Below are positions 10,184 to 25,505 of a stretch of 64,000 nucleotides of DNA, in pieces (position 1 is the first letter of the stretch; each line of letters starts with the position of its first letter). The translations under genes were made by a program, and so were the position numbers. The notes beneath the pieces are model-generated. The model was not told the origin of the DNA. It was given only the letters and a program-made list of their open reading frames with translations, and did not search any database. The stretch spans positions 1 through 64,000 of the forward strand of contig ML991812.1 in assembly GCA_010094025.1 (NCBI GenBank), given 5' to 3'. This DNA is from Viridothelium virens (lineage: Eukaryota; Ascomycota; Dothideomycetes; Trypetheliales; Trypetheliaceae).

Positions 10184-11127
10184 ATGCATACCACTCTGAC
10201 AAGACTGCAAAATGTATTTGGTTTTTTTACCACTGTTGCATGCTTCGTTGCAGTATTCATTGCGCTCTCCGTAGTCGTCACTCCACAAGCACCATCAGCC
10301 AGCATCAAGCTCCAGAACATTCAAGTGTATGGCCTACAATTTCCCAAATCTCTCAAAGTATTGTACTGATTTTGCTGCAGAGTCAAAGGTCGCCCACACT
10401 ACTATAGTACAAAGAGAGCGGAATTTGCGCATATACGTTTCGACCTTGACACTGGTACGCAAATAACCATTCTCGTCCTTCCCAACCTCCTCGTCAAGCT
10501 TCTACAGCTATTGAGTGACTAACGCCTGGTCTGTCAGACATCTCCTCCCTCTTCGGCTGGAATACGAAACAGGTCTTTCTCTACATCACCGCCACTTTCC
10601 CCTCCAGCTCTACCAACGAGCCTCCCTCCCAAGCCGTAATCTGGGACGCCATCCTCCCATCCAAATATGAGCCCTGGCATGAGAACCAATACATCCATCC
10701 CCCTTCCGCTTCCTCTCCGTCATCATCGTCCGGCACCAAATCTAAATCGAACGCAAAATCCAAATCCAAGTCCTCCAAATCCAAATCCTCTGCATCCACC
10801 GACGCAGCAGACTACAACCCAGGCCTTCTTTCCCTTTCTGCCCAACGCCCCAAATACCAGATCACTACCCCTGCTGGCCGTATCGCCTCGCTCTCCAATG
10901 CCACATTAGAACTCAATTGGAACATCCAGCCTTGGGTCGGCGCACTGGTATGGACGAACCGCGCGGACTTTGGACTATGGAAGGGATTGAAGGGGGGAAG
11001 GAGCAAGAGCTTTGATTTCCCGGCGCTGAAGGAGAGCGGATCAAAGGGCGCAGGAGCCGGGACGGGGAAGAAGGAAGATCTCAAGACGGAGAAGGGGGCG
11101 GAGAGTAATCGGGGGAAGCCGGCGTGA
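10184..11127 (+). CDS. SPC3: Signal peptidase complex subunit 3
   Basis: Essential non-catalytic subunit of the ER signal peptidase. Exons are 10184-10326, 10381-10454 and about 10538-11127, giving 268 residues. The N-terminal membrane anchor is FGFFTTVACFVAVFIALSVV (residues about 12-31). The lumenal domain follows with VKGRPHYYSTKRAEFAHIRF, DISSLFGWNTKQVFLYITA and EAVIWD-type strands (here SQAVIWDAIL). Near the end are a SLSNATLELNWNIQPWVG segment, which holds the conserved N-glycosylation site, and GLWKGLKGGRS. It is longer than the roughly 180-residue yeast protein because of a Ser/Lys repeat tract at about residues 125-150 and a Lys/Glu-rich tail. The exact third acceptor is uncertain by one base. 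Confidence 0.92.
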
Positions 11128-11416
11128 TGTTTTTGAAAAGTATCTTAGGCGTTGGGAGCAAAAAGGAGCGCTTGTGTTTGTCGTGCATAGTCCCTATTGA
11201 AAGGCTATGCGAAATGAGTGTTCTTCTGAGATATCTAAGATAAAACTGTGTGCTAGTATACACGTCGTGTTGTGCATGTGAATCGTGAAAAGCTCATCAA
11301 CAGCTATGTACAAGTTCGTAGGCTCGCCCCCCACGGGTATACTACAAGATCTTATTCCTGGTACTGTTTGCACTATATCTCAAGCTGCGACAGATGGAAG
11401 TAAAATGCTCTTGAGT

Positions 11417-14400
11417 CTACCCTGATGACCCACTGACAACCTGTCCTCCTGCCCTGCCTCTCCCAGTAACATTCCCTCTACCCCCAAAATGGCCACGACC
11501 TCGTCCACGGCCTCTCCCTCTCCCAGAATCCAAACTCGAAGGTGGTGGAACATTCCCATAGCTCTGTGGACGGAAACTCGGGTTATGGACCACACCCTGA
11601 GTGATATCGCTGTTGTCGACGACTGTATACCCACCTCGATTCGGCTGAAATCCTCCGGCCCTCGGACCACGAGGCACAGGACTATTCATGTTCCCACGCC
11701 CACGCGGCGCAAATCCGTTCTGTTCGTTCGAAGCGGTGCGAATCGGCATCTGCTGTTGCTGATTCTGGTGCACAACTCCATTCACGCCATTGACCATACC
11801 TCCACGTCCCCTCCCTCGCTGCACTCCTCCACCCCTCGGCGCTCCATTCTGCATCCCCGCAACAACCCCTCTGAACGACCCTCTCAACGGCGCAGGCATC
11901 TGAGCCGGGACCAACTGGCCCTGCCCACCCATCTGCACCGGCGCCCCATAACCGGCCACCGTAAGCGGCTGCGCCGCCTTCTGCGCCGGCCGATTCGCCT
12001 CCTGCGCGCGACTGCTCGCGACGACCTGACGATCCGTCAAATTCAGACACACCGTCGACGCCAACGTGCCCCCTCGGAACGGACTGCAGCGATCCCCCAG
12101 CGTCGTGCCGGACATGAAGCTCTGGTCGAACACGACGTCGAGCAGCAGCGCGCGGGGCGTGCGCGTCTTGCCGACCACCGTGCCGCGCATGGCGATGGGC
12201 ACGCGTCCGCTGCCCTCGACGTGCACGACGCGGTCGCCGAGCGCGAAGCGCTGCGAGCCGATGCGCTGCTCCGCGTCGCCGGGTTTGAGGAGGGCGTGCC
12301 GTGGGACGCCGCCGATTTTGCGGCCTTCGGTGCCCGGGCCGTGGACTTCGTTGTCGTCGGCGGCGCGCTCGATCTGCTGCACGATGGCTGAGTCGAGTTG
12401 TTCGGCGTCGAGGGGGACCTTCTCGAAGGATTTGGTCTCGACGGATTTGAGCCAGGCGCCGATTTCCTTCATCTTGGCTTTTGCGGTGTCTTCTGGGTAG
12501 AAGTCAGTGTCGTTGAAGATGTCGCCTTGTGGATTTTGGATGATGCCGGCAATGAAATCTGGAAAGTTGATCATGTATTGTTGGATGAGATTGATGGCTT
12601 TTTGGGAGTATTCCCAGCCAATGTTGCTCTTTCGGGAGTAGCCGAGCACTTTCATCTTCTTGGCTTCGAACTTGAGATTAAGGCCAAGGTTGAGTCGCAG
12701 CCCGCTTGAGTTGACGGAGAAGGAAGAAGTGAGCTTGCTGAGAACAAGTGGGTGCAGGTTGAGCATCTTCGCAACGGCGTATGCTGGTGTGTACGTATGC
12801 AGACGCTCTGCCTGTTGTACGATCTCGGTACCGAATTCGCGTTCGCGACCTTTCACAACGGAAATCCAGACTTCGCATCGATCATTCTTGTGCCCTGTAA
12901 CCTGTAGCGGTCGTCCATAATTGAATTCACCAAGGAAAAAGGCGTTCTGCTGGATAGGTAGGTCTTCTTCAAGCGCCAAAGCGGCCTTTTCTAGAAAGCG
13001 AGGGTCTGCACTGACCACTTCATCAACAGTAGTCTGAGTGGCGTAGTCCGGTTCGATACCAGATTGGTCGGCATACTCTTTGACAATAGACCCATCATTG
13101 AGCTTCTTTAGACCTTTCAACATCTGGACGTGTATGAGTGACTCCACAGGACCAACGATCACGCCCAGCCCGCGGCTGTAAACGCGCTCGATCCGATCTG
13201 CCTTCTTCTTCCAGTTTGAAATGTCATCCGGACTATGGGGAATTTGGATGGGGACTTGCGGTCCCGATGCAGGAAGCATGTAATCGAAGAGCTCATCCGA
13301 TACTTGTACGACCTTTGCCTCTTTGAGAAATGGGTAGCCAACATGCACGGCTTTCCCTAACTTCGCCTTTGCTGTTTCAACGTTCGTCATTGCCTCGCTC
13401 TCTGTCAAGGTGACAACCATACTCTCATTCCTGCTCTCTTGTTGGAAGACACTGACTCCATGGAAGCCCAGGGTGCCACTGAAAGGTAAGGTCTGCAAGC
13501 TTGGAAAACCTGCTAATGCACTGACGCCCAACTTCGCGCCATCAGCAAGGCCGACGTAAACATCCAAGCCTTCCATAGTAGGTAGCTCGAAGATGTTTTC
13601 GATACATTTGCAGCGATCAAGATCCGGAAAGACTCCTGGCAGTGAACTTTGATATTTATAATTGAGATCGTCTTTGTAGGTAAATTTGAGCGACACTCCA
13701 AATCCGTTCCGTTGCCTCTCGTCATCAGTCAGTAGATGCTCCTTCGTTGCCATGGCTGATAGAAGACGGCCCTCTTCGATAAATGGAATCTTGACGACAG
13801 CTTCCCACTCCATTTTCTTTCCATCCATGTCCAATTCAAACTCCCTTGGATAAAAGTCGATAATGGGAGAATTTGGACTTGTCATCAACTCATGGTAAGC
13901 GGGGGGTACAATCTTCTTGCTTCGGTCAGGTAGAACTCCCATTAGCTGCTGAAAAGGTTTGAACGGCTGTCCGAGCTCGAAGTTCAGATCTGCCCCTAAA
14001 CCTTGCTTCACATCGGATATCATCGGCGCATAGTGGTAAGCAAAATACCATGGCCAAGATACCACTCCCCGGTAGTAGTAATAGAGGACCCATTGCAGAC
14101 CTTGAACATAGTTCTCGGTCAATTTCTTGAGCTCTTGTTCGTTGTCGATTCCCCAGCCAAACTTCTTCGTGTAGTGTTTGTTTTTCCAGCCCTGAAATTT
14201 CTGCTCGTACTTCTCCTCCATGTTTTGTCGTGCCTCTTCAGCAGTGACATCAACAATCTTGGCATTGTCGTAACGCTTCAATACCCTGAGCAAAGCAGTC
14301 TGCGCCTCATCATCCTGTTCATTATCATCGGAATCATCTTCCTCCGGCTTGGGGTGGAAAGCGAGTTGCAAATGACGTTCGCCCTCAGTAGTTTCCATAG

Positions 14401-15774
14401 TCTTCCACTGAAGATGAAGACTATCCGCAAGCTCTTTTATAAACTCGCGATCACGAGCTGGAAGCGAGGAAGGCAAGTCCAATGGAGTCGTCTCTCCCTC
14501 AAGTGGGCGGTTATTGACATAGGTTCTGACTATGCCATAGAGCTCCTTTTGTTTCGATGACATGATAATCTGTCCTCGATTCTTGGTCCTCTCCATCACA
14601 TCTTCTCTTCCCGTTAGCTTTCCCTTGAACCACGACGCGTCGGCATTCTCAGATTCGAAGAATCGATATTCGACGTGGGAGAGCTCATCTAGCAATAAGG
14701 TCAACCGTTGCATATTAATGACACCGCCCTGATTGATATAGCCTTGTGCCTTGGGAAGCACACTCTTATAAACACCAAACATTAATGCAAGTGCCCCCTC
14801 ATTAATGTGTAAATGTGGTAGATTGGGAAGAAAGTCGTTTCCGACAAAGAATGCCATCAATATGAAATCATCAATGACACGTTCCATATCGAATTCAAAC
14901 CCAAGAGCACCAGGCTCTTTCAATTCCTGAAACTCAAGTTCCAGATATTCACGTACTATACAGAGGTGCATTAGGTAGAAGTTTTGGTGCTCGAGCTCTT
15001 TCGATTTGGTCTGGCTCTGGCGACCGAAAGTCACCTCTTCTCGAAGAAGACAGAAATGAGGGTCGTGACTAAGTAAGCCAAGCATAATGAGATCAGCGTC
15101 GAGGCCATAAAGACAGTGTCTTCTGTTCGGGTCGTAATCCGGCTGCGATTTTGCCCTGCGAATGTATTCCATGATTTTATGTTCGCCCTCCCCAGGGACC
15201 TCATGACCAGACAGAACGACTTCCAAGTCACCCTGCCAATCCACATCGTCCGAGATCTTCTTATTGATGAAATATTTCAACTGCTTCGTAAGTTTTGCCA
15301 TAAACTCCGTGCCGGGGGTAATGCAGTTGCTGTCAAAGGGATCTTCAGTCGGCATTTCTGCCCCATCCTTGATCGCCCTCTCCCGTGCTTTTTCAGCATC
15401 CAATGCGGTCCGAAATCGACGAGAACGTTGCTGATTCATTTTCGCGCGAGGAGCAACGCCATCAACGGCCATGAAAAATAGCTTCTTCGGTCTGATCTTG
15501 GCGAAAAGGTGTTCGATGTAGTTAAAGATAGCAATAAACATTGCGTCTTCAGTCATGCGATGGCTCGGCGAATCTGAATCTTTGTGTGTACAGTTATGAA
15601 TGATACCATTCATATCGAGCTTTGCGCCAAAGTCAGCAATTCCGACATTTCAAGGGCGCATCAGATAGGACTCACATATAGACAGTCGAACTCCGGTATC
15701 CGGTTTTCCGCAATGAGCTGGGAAATTGCCGGATACCGCTCGCTCATCCACCTAAAGAATTTAGGAACACCCAT
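11417..15774 (-). CDS. XRN1: 5'-3' exoribonuclease 1 (cytoplasmic mRNA decay)
   Basis: Degrades decapped mRNA processively in the cytoplasm. Exons are 15774-15676 and 15619-11417, giving 1,433 residues, the usual XRN1 length. The first exon encodes MGVPKFFRWMSERYPAISQ, and the junction restores LYLDMNGIIHNCTH. Catalytic-core motifs are visible: FFMAVDGVAPRAKMNQQRSR, SGHEVPGEGEHKIMEYIRR and LYGLDADLIMLGLL, with their metal-binding acidic residues. They continue into the XRN1-specific D1-D3 and SH3-like regions. The last 200 residues are a Gly/Arg/Gln-rich low-complexity tail with RGRGRGRG repeats. Head to head with HAT2, start codons 374 bp apart. The long plus-strand frames inside it are shadows. 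Confidence 0.97.
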
Positions 15775-16148
15775 CGTGAGGCTTCGATTCGCAGAAAACG
15801 ATCGGCTGAACAATGAGAGAAGGAATAGAGGTGGGTCTAGTCGTATGAGTAGTACACCTTTCGGTGCTTGTTACAAGAAAGAAGAATAGGTACGGGCGGC
15901 TGGCTCGACGCTGAGGTCTTCAAAGGTTGGAGAGTCGGAGCGGGCGACGGTGATGAAGGCCGCAAACAGGATCGGATTAAAGTTCTGCCGGCGGGCATCA
16001 ATTACTAACTCCATTAAAGCGCGTCAAGCTTCACGCGTCTGGAGCCCACTGCATCACGTCGACCGCTCTTCACGCCCCCAGCCAATTCTTTTTCTACGGC
16101 TGCTGAAGCTAGACTGCGCTAGCTGTGCCTACCACCGTGACCGTCAGC
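15775..16148. promoter_or_regulatory. Bidirectional promoter region between XRN1 and HAT2
   Basis: The divergent start codons are 374 bp apart, so both promoters lie here. Only short open frames occur. I recognise no specific motif. Confidence 0.45.
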
Positions 16149-18460
<2,312 letters not shown>

Positions 18461-18921
18461 TATCAATTGAGTGGGGTTGGCTCGGCGTTATATAGGATTT
18501 AGGTCGCTTGACCATGATCTTCGGGCGAAGGAGCATCAGGCGTGGCATATTGTGTTTATCAAGTACGCTGATCATGTGAATAGTTGGAGGACATTCAAGT
18601 CTGTGGTATACGGTCACTCGTCAAAAGGGAACAAGATAAATGGTGAACTAAAAATTCGACATTATGAATTTTCCTCTCTACTCGTACCCATGCTTGAGGA
18701 TCTCCGAGACCTTCTCACAATCTCGCAAGGGTTGGCCAGGTTAACTTGCTGAGCCTAGGTAAGACCTAAGCCGTAGCATCGCTATGCATCAAGACTAGAG
18801 ACACCGCACCTTATGCACACAAAGCCCCAACAACATCGACACCTTCATGACCTTGTTTTCTTCGAACCCTCCACATCACACCCCTTTCCTCGCCTTGCCA
18901 CCCCGTCAGCATCGGAACTAA
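18461..18921. other. Convergent intergenic spacer
   Basis: HAT2 and the CTK1-like gene converge on this 461-bp spacer, which must hold both 3' ends. No RNA gene or repeat is visible. An open frame at 18471-18752 shows no coding signature. Confidence 0.5.
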
Positions 18922-21900
18922 CTACGACATCTCCATTGTGGTACCCTCCCCACCTTCCAACCCCCTCACCTTCTTCACCTCTCGTCCTCCCTGCCCCCCC
19001 TCCTCCAACTTCCTCTTCTCGCGTTCCCTCTCCCTCTCCCTCGCCCGCCTCTCCTTCTCCGCCCGATCCTTCTCCTTCCTCAACGCCTTACTCTCAAACT
19101 CATGCCAATCGCCCTCAAGCTTCTGCAACTCCCACACCTGCCTAGGCCTCGGCTCCTCCGTCGTAAAATACGGATGCTCCAGGACATCGCTCGCCTGCGG
19201 CCTCAGCTGCGGATCAAACTGAAACATCGCCGCCAGCAGATCGAATGCCGCCGGTGTAAGCTTCTTGCGGTACTCATTCGCGAACGCCGGGGCCTTGCGC
19301 TCAGCCGGGCGCAAGAGCTCGAACCAAGGCAGGGCTTTGAGCGCGGGCCAGGCGGAGGTGGTCGGGGTGCCGAGCACCGAGTAGATCTTGTCGAGCTGGT
19401 TGATTTCGCCGCCGTCGCCCGGGAAGATGGCGTGGCGGGTGAAGATCTCGACGAGGACGCAGGCCGCTGACCAGATGTCGACGGCCGGCCCGTATTGCGT
19501 TTCGCCGAGGAGCAGCTCTGGTGAGCGGTACCAGATGGTGATGACGCGGTTGGTGTAGTCGAGTTGGCGGCGCTTGGCGAAGAAGCGGGCGAGGCCGAAG
19601 TCGGCGAGTTTGAGGAGACCGGTGTTGGAGATGAGGATGTTGGCGGCTTTGATGTCGCGGTGAAGGACACCGCGGCGGTGGAGGTAGTCGAGGCCTTCGA
19701 AGAGTTGTTTGGCGAGGTGCTTCTTGTGGGCATGGTCGAGTTGGAAGCTTGGGTGATTGAGGAGGCCGGTGAGGTCGTGGGAGAGATACTCGAAGACCAT
19801 GAAGCAATCGTTCTTTTCAACCATGACTTCTTGTAGCCTGACGACATTTTCATGGCGCAACGATTGTAGGAGTTTGATTTCGCGGATGGCCGTGACGGGA
19901 AACTCGAGAGAGTTAGAAGAAAGTTAATACTAAACATAGAGGCAGTAACTTACCCCATCGCGCTCGCCCTCCATCCGAATTTTCTTTAGAGCAACCTTTT
20001 CCTTGGTATAGACATGCACAGCCTTGTAGACTTTCCCATATGTGCCAGAGCCAATGACGGATTCGTTGCCAGTTTTTCTATAGTATACCGAGTCCGACGC
20101 CGCGCAGTCAGGTGAAAGTTGGGGCCTGGGCTTTCGCCTCTTGACTGTCCGTTTTTCTATCCGTTTTTGTTTTGGTTTAGGTCTTGGCACCGGTTTTGGC
20201 CCTGGGTGCCGGGTGTGGCGGGTATCGTTCTTGTAATCGTAACGATAATCTCTTGCCTCTGATCTGTATGATGGCCGCCGGTCGTCAGATCGTCTATCTG
20301 ACCTTGAATCCGATGTTGATCGAGACGAAGGCAGTGGAGCTGATACTGAAGCTAGTGGCCGCGACGCTATTTTAGTAGCTGCAAGATCAATCTTTGATGC
20401 ATGTGTGGGCGCTGGAGCCTTCGACTTGATGGCAAAACTAATCTTTGATCCATCGCCGTGCTCGTTTGAATTAGGACGGTCTGGCGGAGGCATATGACTC
20501 GGAGCTGTATCATCCTGCTGTTTGGTTACATCATTCTTGTTTGACTCATCTTCCACACGAAGATCCTTAGATGGTCGGAAGGGATTATCATCTTCTTCAC
20601 CTGGTCCTTCACTTGACTGGCGCGGCTGGGAAGCTGGCTGATCGCCTGCTTGTGACTTTGTATCCCCAACAGCATGTCCTCCACGGCGGCCTGTTGCAGG
20701 TGTCCAAGACAAATTCGTAAAATGGCCTGTCTTACTACTTCGCTGTGCCTGTGGCGGCGCAAATGAGGAGGTCTGAGGAGGCATACGATTGTCAGGAGGT
20801 CCGCCATAGTTGCCACCACGATAGTTGCCTCGACCCCTTCCATATGGTTGGTTAGAATACCCGGGTTGAGATTGATGAGGTGGTGGACCATACTGGCTCG
20901 GTGGCTGATTTTGGTAGTACGGTGGTGGGGGATGACCTTGAGGTGGGTAAGGATTTTGGTGGTACGGGTTTGGTGAATAAGCATGAGGAGACCTAAGATA
21001 CATAGCATTAGCGAAGAATTGAGGGAAGTTTAATGCTGGACCTGCCCATGATGACTCCCGTACTGCGGCTGTCCACCCCAACCCCCTCTGTACGGTGATT
21101 GAGCTTGCGGCGACATGTTGTTCATGTAGGGTGGTGAATGGGAGTAATGAGGGTCGTAGTGGCCTCGTGGGGGCCGTGATGGACCTCCTCTCCCATACAT
21201 TTTATCTTCGTCGGTGTCTGAAAGAGGACTCCTTTTTTCAATATCAGGTACTTTGTCTTTGTAGCCGATGTTCGATTTGGAGGCGCGACCTTTGATTGAT
21301 ATTCCCTTGTGCGGGGGAGGGGAACGTGAAACGCGAGGCCTTGGTGATGCACGAGATGACCGGGACGGACTACGATCAAAAGCCCTGGATGGTCGTTCGC
21401 GAATGCGGCGAGGCGACTCACGTCTTGGTGGGGGCGAACGAGAAGCTTTCCGACGAGGATTAGGAGAGAAGCGTGAAGGTCTTGGAGACCTCGAGCGATA
21501 TCTCCGTTCTCGATGTGGAGATGGTTCTGCTCTGTCTCTCGATCTTCTACGTCTGCGTCCAGAAGGTGATGGACTATCCTTCCGCCCTATTTGCCTTTTT
21601 GGCGAGGGGCGACGCGGCGATACTGTTCTATCCCTTTTTGACGTACCTCTCCGATCAGGCGTAGGAGACCTTCTTCGATATCCAGAGGACTCGGGTTTGT
21701 ATCGTGAATCGTTAGATCTCGATTTTCGTCGGTTTGCGGGTTGATAGGTATCCGATTTGATAGGTCGTCCCGGGCGAGAGGGTCGTGGAGAAAAAGCGCG
21801 GTCAAATCCACGCCGGGAATCGGGACTTCTTTCTCGAGAGCGAGACCGCTCAGCACTGCGGCTTCTTCGACGTTTCCGTCTCCTGTGAAGGTCTCGAGCC

Positions 21901-22316
21901 GCGGTAGAGCTGATACTACGTTGGCGTTTGCTTGATGGAGGAGATTCTGGCCGATGACGATGAGTGCGAGCTAGCCGGTCAGTGCTCGGCTCTCTTCTTC
22001 GGGCGGGCCGATAAAAGTCCTCCCGGTTAGACGAGGGTGGTGATGATGGACGACGCCGAGGCCTACTCCTATCCCGGGTCCGACTTCTGTTTCGTGAGGG
22101 TGAACGAGAGCGTTGCCTGGTACGGCGTGAGGTGGAGTGTGGGTCGAAGATGCGGTTGTCCAGGCGAGAATCCCTATCGTAGCCTCGCTCACGACGACCG
22201 GGCGTGGACGACCTTCCCCGACGCCTGTCGTGCGAAGAGGTGGTGGAATCGTGAATCTTGTCTGGGTCCTGAGGTCTCCACTGGTCTATCGATTGCGACA
22301 TGCGCGACCCAGCCAT
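18922..22316 (-). CDS. CTK1: CTK1/CDK12-type Pol II CTD kinase with RS-rich N-terminus
   Basis: Cyclin-dependent kinase predicted to phosphorylate the RNA polymerase II C-terminal domain during elongation. Exons are 22316-21064, 20992-19954 and 19902-18922, giving 1,090 residues. Residues 1-400 are Arg/Ser/Pro-rich with many RS and SPR units. A Tyr/Pro/Gln/Gly-rich segment follows (about 400-500), then a disordered acidic region. The kinase domain starts near residue 740 with GSGTYGKVYKA and VALKKIRMEGERDG. It continues with FPVTAIREIKLLQSLRHEN, HRDIKAANIL (Asp about 847), LADFGLARFF and VITIWYRSPELLLG. The C-terminus is a charged Arg/Glu coiled segment. The start at 22316 is the first ATG before MSQSIDQ; an ATG 15 bases further in or 87 bases upstream is possible. 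The first intron (donor CCGCA|GTACGG) was chosen by frame. Confidence 0.9.
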
Positions 22317-24416
22317 GTAGGCTATCACGACATGAGGAAGGGCAGCATCAGAGGTGAGGCACTCAATGGAAAGGAATTCCCGCAGGCGAAGAATACTGAC
22401 CAACAGAATAGAAAGTGAGTTTTGGCGCGCACGCCCGACCTGCCCAACGCGTCAAACCTCTTCGCCAGGACCAGCGATAGGAAACAAGCGCCTCGGTACC
22501 AGGCTACGTGGTAGAAGGGGTGCAGGCGGTAAAGTCGACAGACTGGAGGTGCTGGTCGATGGCGGGTGGTAAGGGCTCAAGAACGACGCAGCCGGCCCGC
22601 CGCCTCAATCCTTAAGCCCCGGTCACTTCCCCTCCTCCAATAACGAGATGCGATATTTTGGCTCAGCCAAGCCTGGGCTGCCCACCGAACAACTCACCAG
22701 CTACTCCCTTCAGCTCCGTACTCTTTTGATACCTCAGATTTTCCCGCTTCTGCACTGCACCGCGACTCGGTCCGTGGTCTTTTGAAGCATTAGGAGCTCC
22801 GCAGCCCCACCAGCTTCACTCCTGCTCTCCTGCTCTCCTCCTCTGCACGAATCCCATATGCTCAAGCCTCACAGAATCACAATCGAGCTATCTAATGCCA
22901 ACCCACGGAGCGTGCCCAAGTGTATAATCTTGCCCACCGACTCCAGTGCAGATCAATCAAGCCCTCTCCAAAATCCCTGATGTACGTGAATAAGCGTCAT
23001 GCACTGTTGCGCCTCCACGAACGGCCTGCAGCATCGAAATCAGGTTGTTGCCCCTCCGCGAGACATGTAAACCCACTTGCCCGTAACTGAACCAGCCATA
23101 CCAGGATCAAGAATCATGGGCTGAACCAGGTCGACCCTCTCTCCTGGACAAATCACGCTGCATTCACAAGATTTCAAGCGTGATCTCAATCCAATGGGCC
23201 ATGCTGTGTGTTTCTTTCCGAAGCTCGAAGATCAGCATGTTATGCGGGACGGAATGCGGCCGTTGAAGCCAATCCATTGTCGTAGACCTTGCCCTACGCC
23301 GTCCAGCACGGTTGATTGTCGATGCTGCTCTGGGTGTTGTTTCGAAGAGCGATTGTGATTAAATGCTGGGTTAGCATTTCATGACTGATGTATTTCATGC
23401 GGACTTGACCTGTGCCGGTCCGGAGTGTCGCTACCATATTTATGATATGGCGGTATTGACCCGGAAGACTGCTGGGAGAATGAGCAGGCAGAAAAGTTAA
23501 CCCCTCTCACGCGTAGAAGAGAACAATATGGTAGAACTATGCCGATTTCCCCAAGCTAAATCATGCGATAACCTCCATGCGCTGTGAAATTGCTATGAGA
23601 TAGCGCGAGTCCGAATTATCACGGCACCCCTTCTCGATATGTCTCTGCTTTAGTCAACGTCGTGGGCGGCCCATCGGTGAAAGCAGACACGTCAGAGGAT
23701 CGTTCATTTTTGGTCTCAGCATCTGGCAACTTCAACATGACTGAACGGGTTGGCTGTAGGGACGCCACCCGTACTGAGAGCTGCTAATAGTATCCACGTG
23801 CTGCACTGTGAGCATGGCTGCGGACGACGAGGGCGAGACGGCGACCGGCATTGCAGCCTCGGTCGGAGCCTCTTGCGCTAGGTGCTCGCCGATAAGGTGG
23901 GTGATAACCCGGATAACTGATGAAATTCAGACTACACGAAGAGACACGACAGACTTGCACATTGCAAGAGGTATGCCAGTAGAAGGCAAACTACTGTAGA
24001 GAAGTGGTGGCCGTGGTTGAGGTACTTCCGGAAGTTGCAGGTGCGGCCCATCAGGAACACACAAGGAAGCGACGGAAGCACGGCGGACAGACCGAGGATC
24101 ACGTGCTACTAAAATGACGTCGGATCGTGGCGTGCATGGGCCGACCGATAGCTCTCACCTTACAGTCAGACGAAAATGTTTCAAAATTAAGATGCTCTCT
24201 GACACTGTTGTTGCCGGCTGGGAGTTCGGCAGGTTTTTCTTCTTCTCTATGGATCAGAAGGGCACTTCTGCAATGGTTTTCCTTTAGCCAACGCCTTCAT
24301 TGCAGCTTAATCCCTTGCCCGTAAGCACATGTAAATCCCCAGACTCAACCTCGTAACTGACTCAAGACGACAGTACGTCTCCACGGACCTTGCTGTTTTG
24401 CGCCCAATGAAAGGCA
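22317..24416. other. 2.1-kb divergent intergenic region
   Basis: The region lies between the divergent CTK1-like and GTP cyclohydrolase genes. It contains only short open frames, for example 63 codons at 23808-23999, with no domain or splice support. Both promoters must lie here. I find no repeat, tRNA or transposon end. Confidence 0.4.
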
Positions 24417-25505
24417 ATGGATTCACCGTCCCTCAGCGCAAAGTCCAAATCTGTGTTGCCCTCGCACCTGACCAACGGAACAGCCGCACATTCTTTGACG
24501 GAAGCAAGAGATCAAAAAGAAAGACAAAATTTGTATGCATCGATTAAGTCTTCCAACACCAATAGACGATTGGTAGATCTCGACGGATCCGTGGAACAGG
24601 GCGCGAGACGCAACACTTCACATGAAATGGGATCTTCCATCGGATCTTACCGTCCATCATTTGCAAATCTGGACGAGGAGCACGCTCGAGACCCCAGGGA
24701 TGAAGCAATACCACCGACACCTCCAACAGTGAGTCGTCCGCAGAGTCCATTCACACATAATCCTACCGTAGACTTTGACGGACTTAGCTGGCCAAGTAAG
24801 GGTTTTCTTTCTCAAATGAGGGTCACAGACTAAGAATCTGTATCGTAGGCTTAGGCACTCGGGAGAGGCTCGAGGCAACACCGGGACAAGACAAGGAACG
24901 TCTCGCGAAGCTTTCTGGTGCTGTAAGAACAATTCTCGAGGCCATTGGCGAAGATCCAGATCGTGAAGGTCTCCTAGGAACACCCGAGAGATATGCGAAA
25001 GCCATGATGTTCTTTACAAAGGGCTATGAAGAGAACTTAAGGGATATTGTCAATGGTGCAGTTTTTCACGAGGACCACGATGAGCTTGTCATTGTTAAGG
25101 ACATTGAAGTCTTCTCATTGTGTGAGCATCATCTAGTTCCCTTTACTGGCAAGGTGAGCCTTCTCTGCGGCTACTTGAGATGTCATCTGCTGAGGTTCAT
25201 AGATGCACATTGGCTATATACCTAATCGAAGAGTACTGGGCCTCTCAAAGCTCGCTCGCATAGCAGAGATGTTTTCCCGTAGGCTTCAAGTCCAGGAGAG
25301 ACTGACGAAGCAAGTCGCTCTGGCTCTTTCTGAGGTCCTTAAACCCCAAGGTGTTGCAGTCGTGATGGAATCCAGTCACTTGTGCATGGTCATGCGTGGT
25401 GTACAAAAAACCGGCTCTACAACAACTACCAGTTGCATGCTTGGACGGATGCGGTCTACCGCAAAAACCAGGGAGGAATTTCTGAGTCTTCTAAATCGAC
25501 GCTAA
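24417..25505 (+). CDS. GTP cyclohydrolase I
   Basis: Converts GTP to 7,8-dihydroneopterin triphosphate, the first step of folate and tetrahydrobiopterin synthesis, in the cytosol. Exons are 24417-24795, 24849-25153 and 25203-25505, giving 328 residues. The first 125 residues are a disordered Ser/Pro-rich extension typical of fungal enzymes. The catalytic domain shows [35 protein letters not shown] (zinc Cys and His), [27 protein letters not shown]-type sequence and [18 protein letters not shown] (second zinc Cys). All catalytic residues appear intact. The protein ends with [11 protein letters not shown], the usual terminus. Confidence 0.96.

Noticed and set aside
11489-12391. A 300-codon plus-strand open frame
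   Set aside because: It lies antisense to the GC-rich C-terminal part of XRN1; the minus-strand frame is clearly the real one and the plus frame is Arg/His-rich shadow sequence.
19203-19937. A 244-codon minus-strand frame rich in Ser/Pro/Thr
   Set aside because: It is a shifted frame of the CTK1 kinase domain, whose motifs are all intact in the other frame.
21268-21744. A 158-codon plus-strand frame
   Set aside because: Antisense to the RS-rich exon of CTK1; Arg/Gly bias comes from the complementary RS codons.
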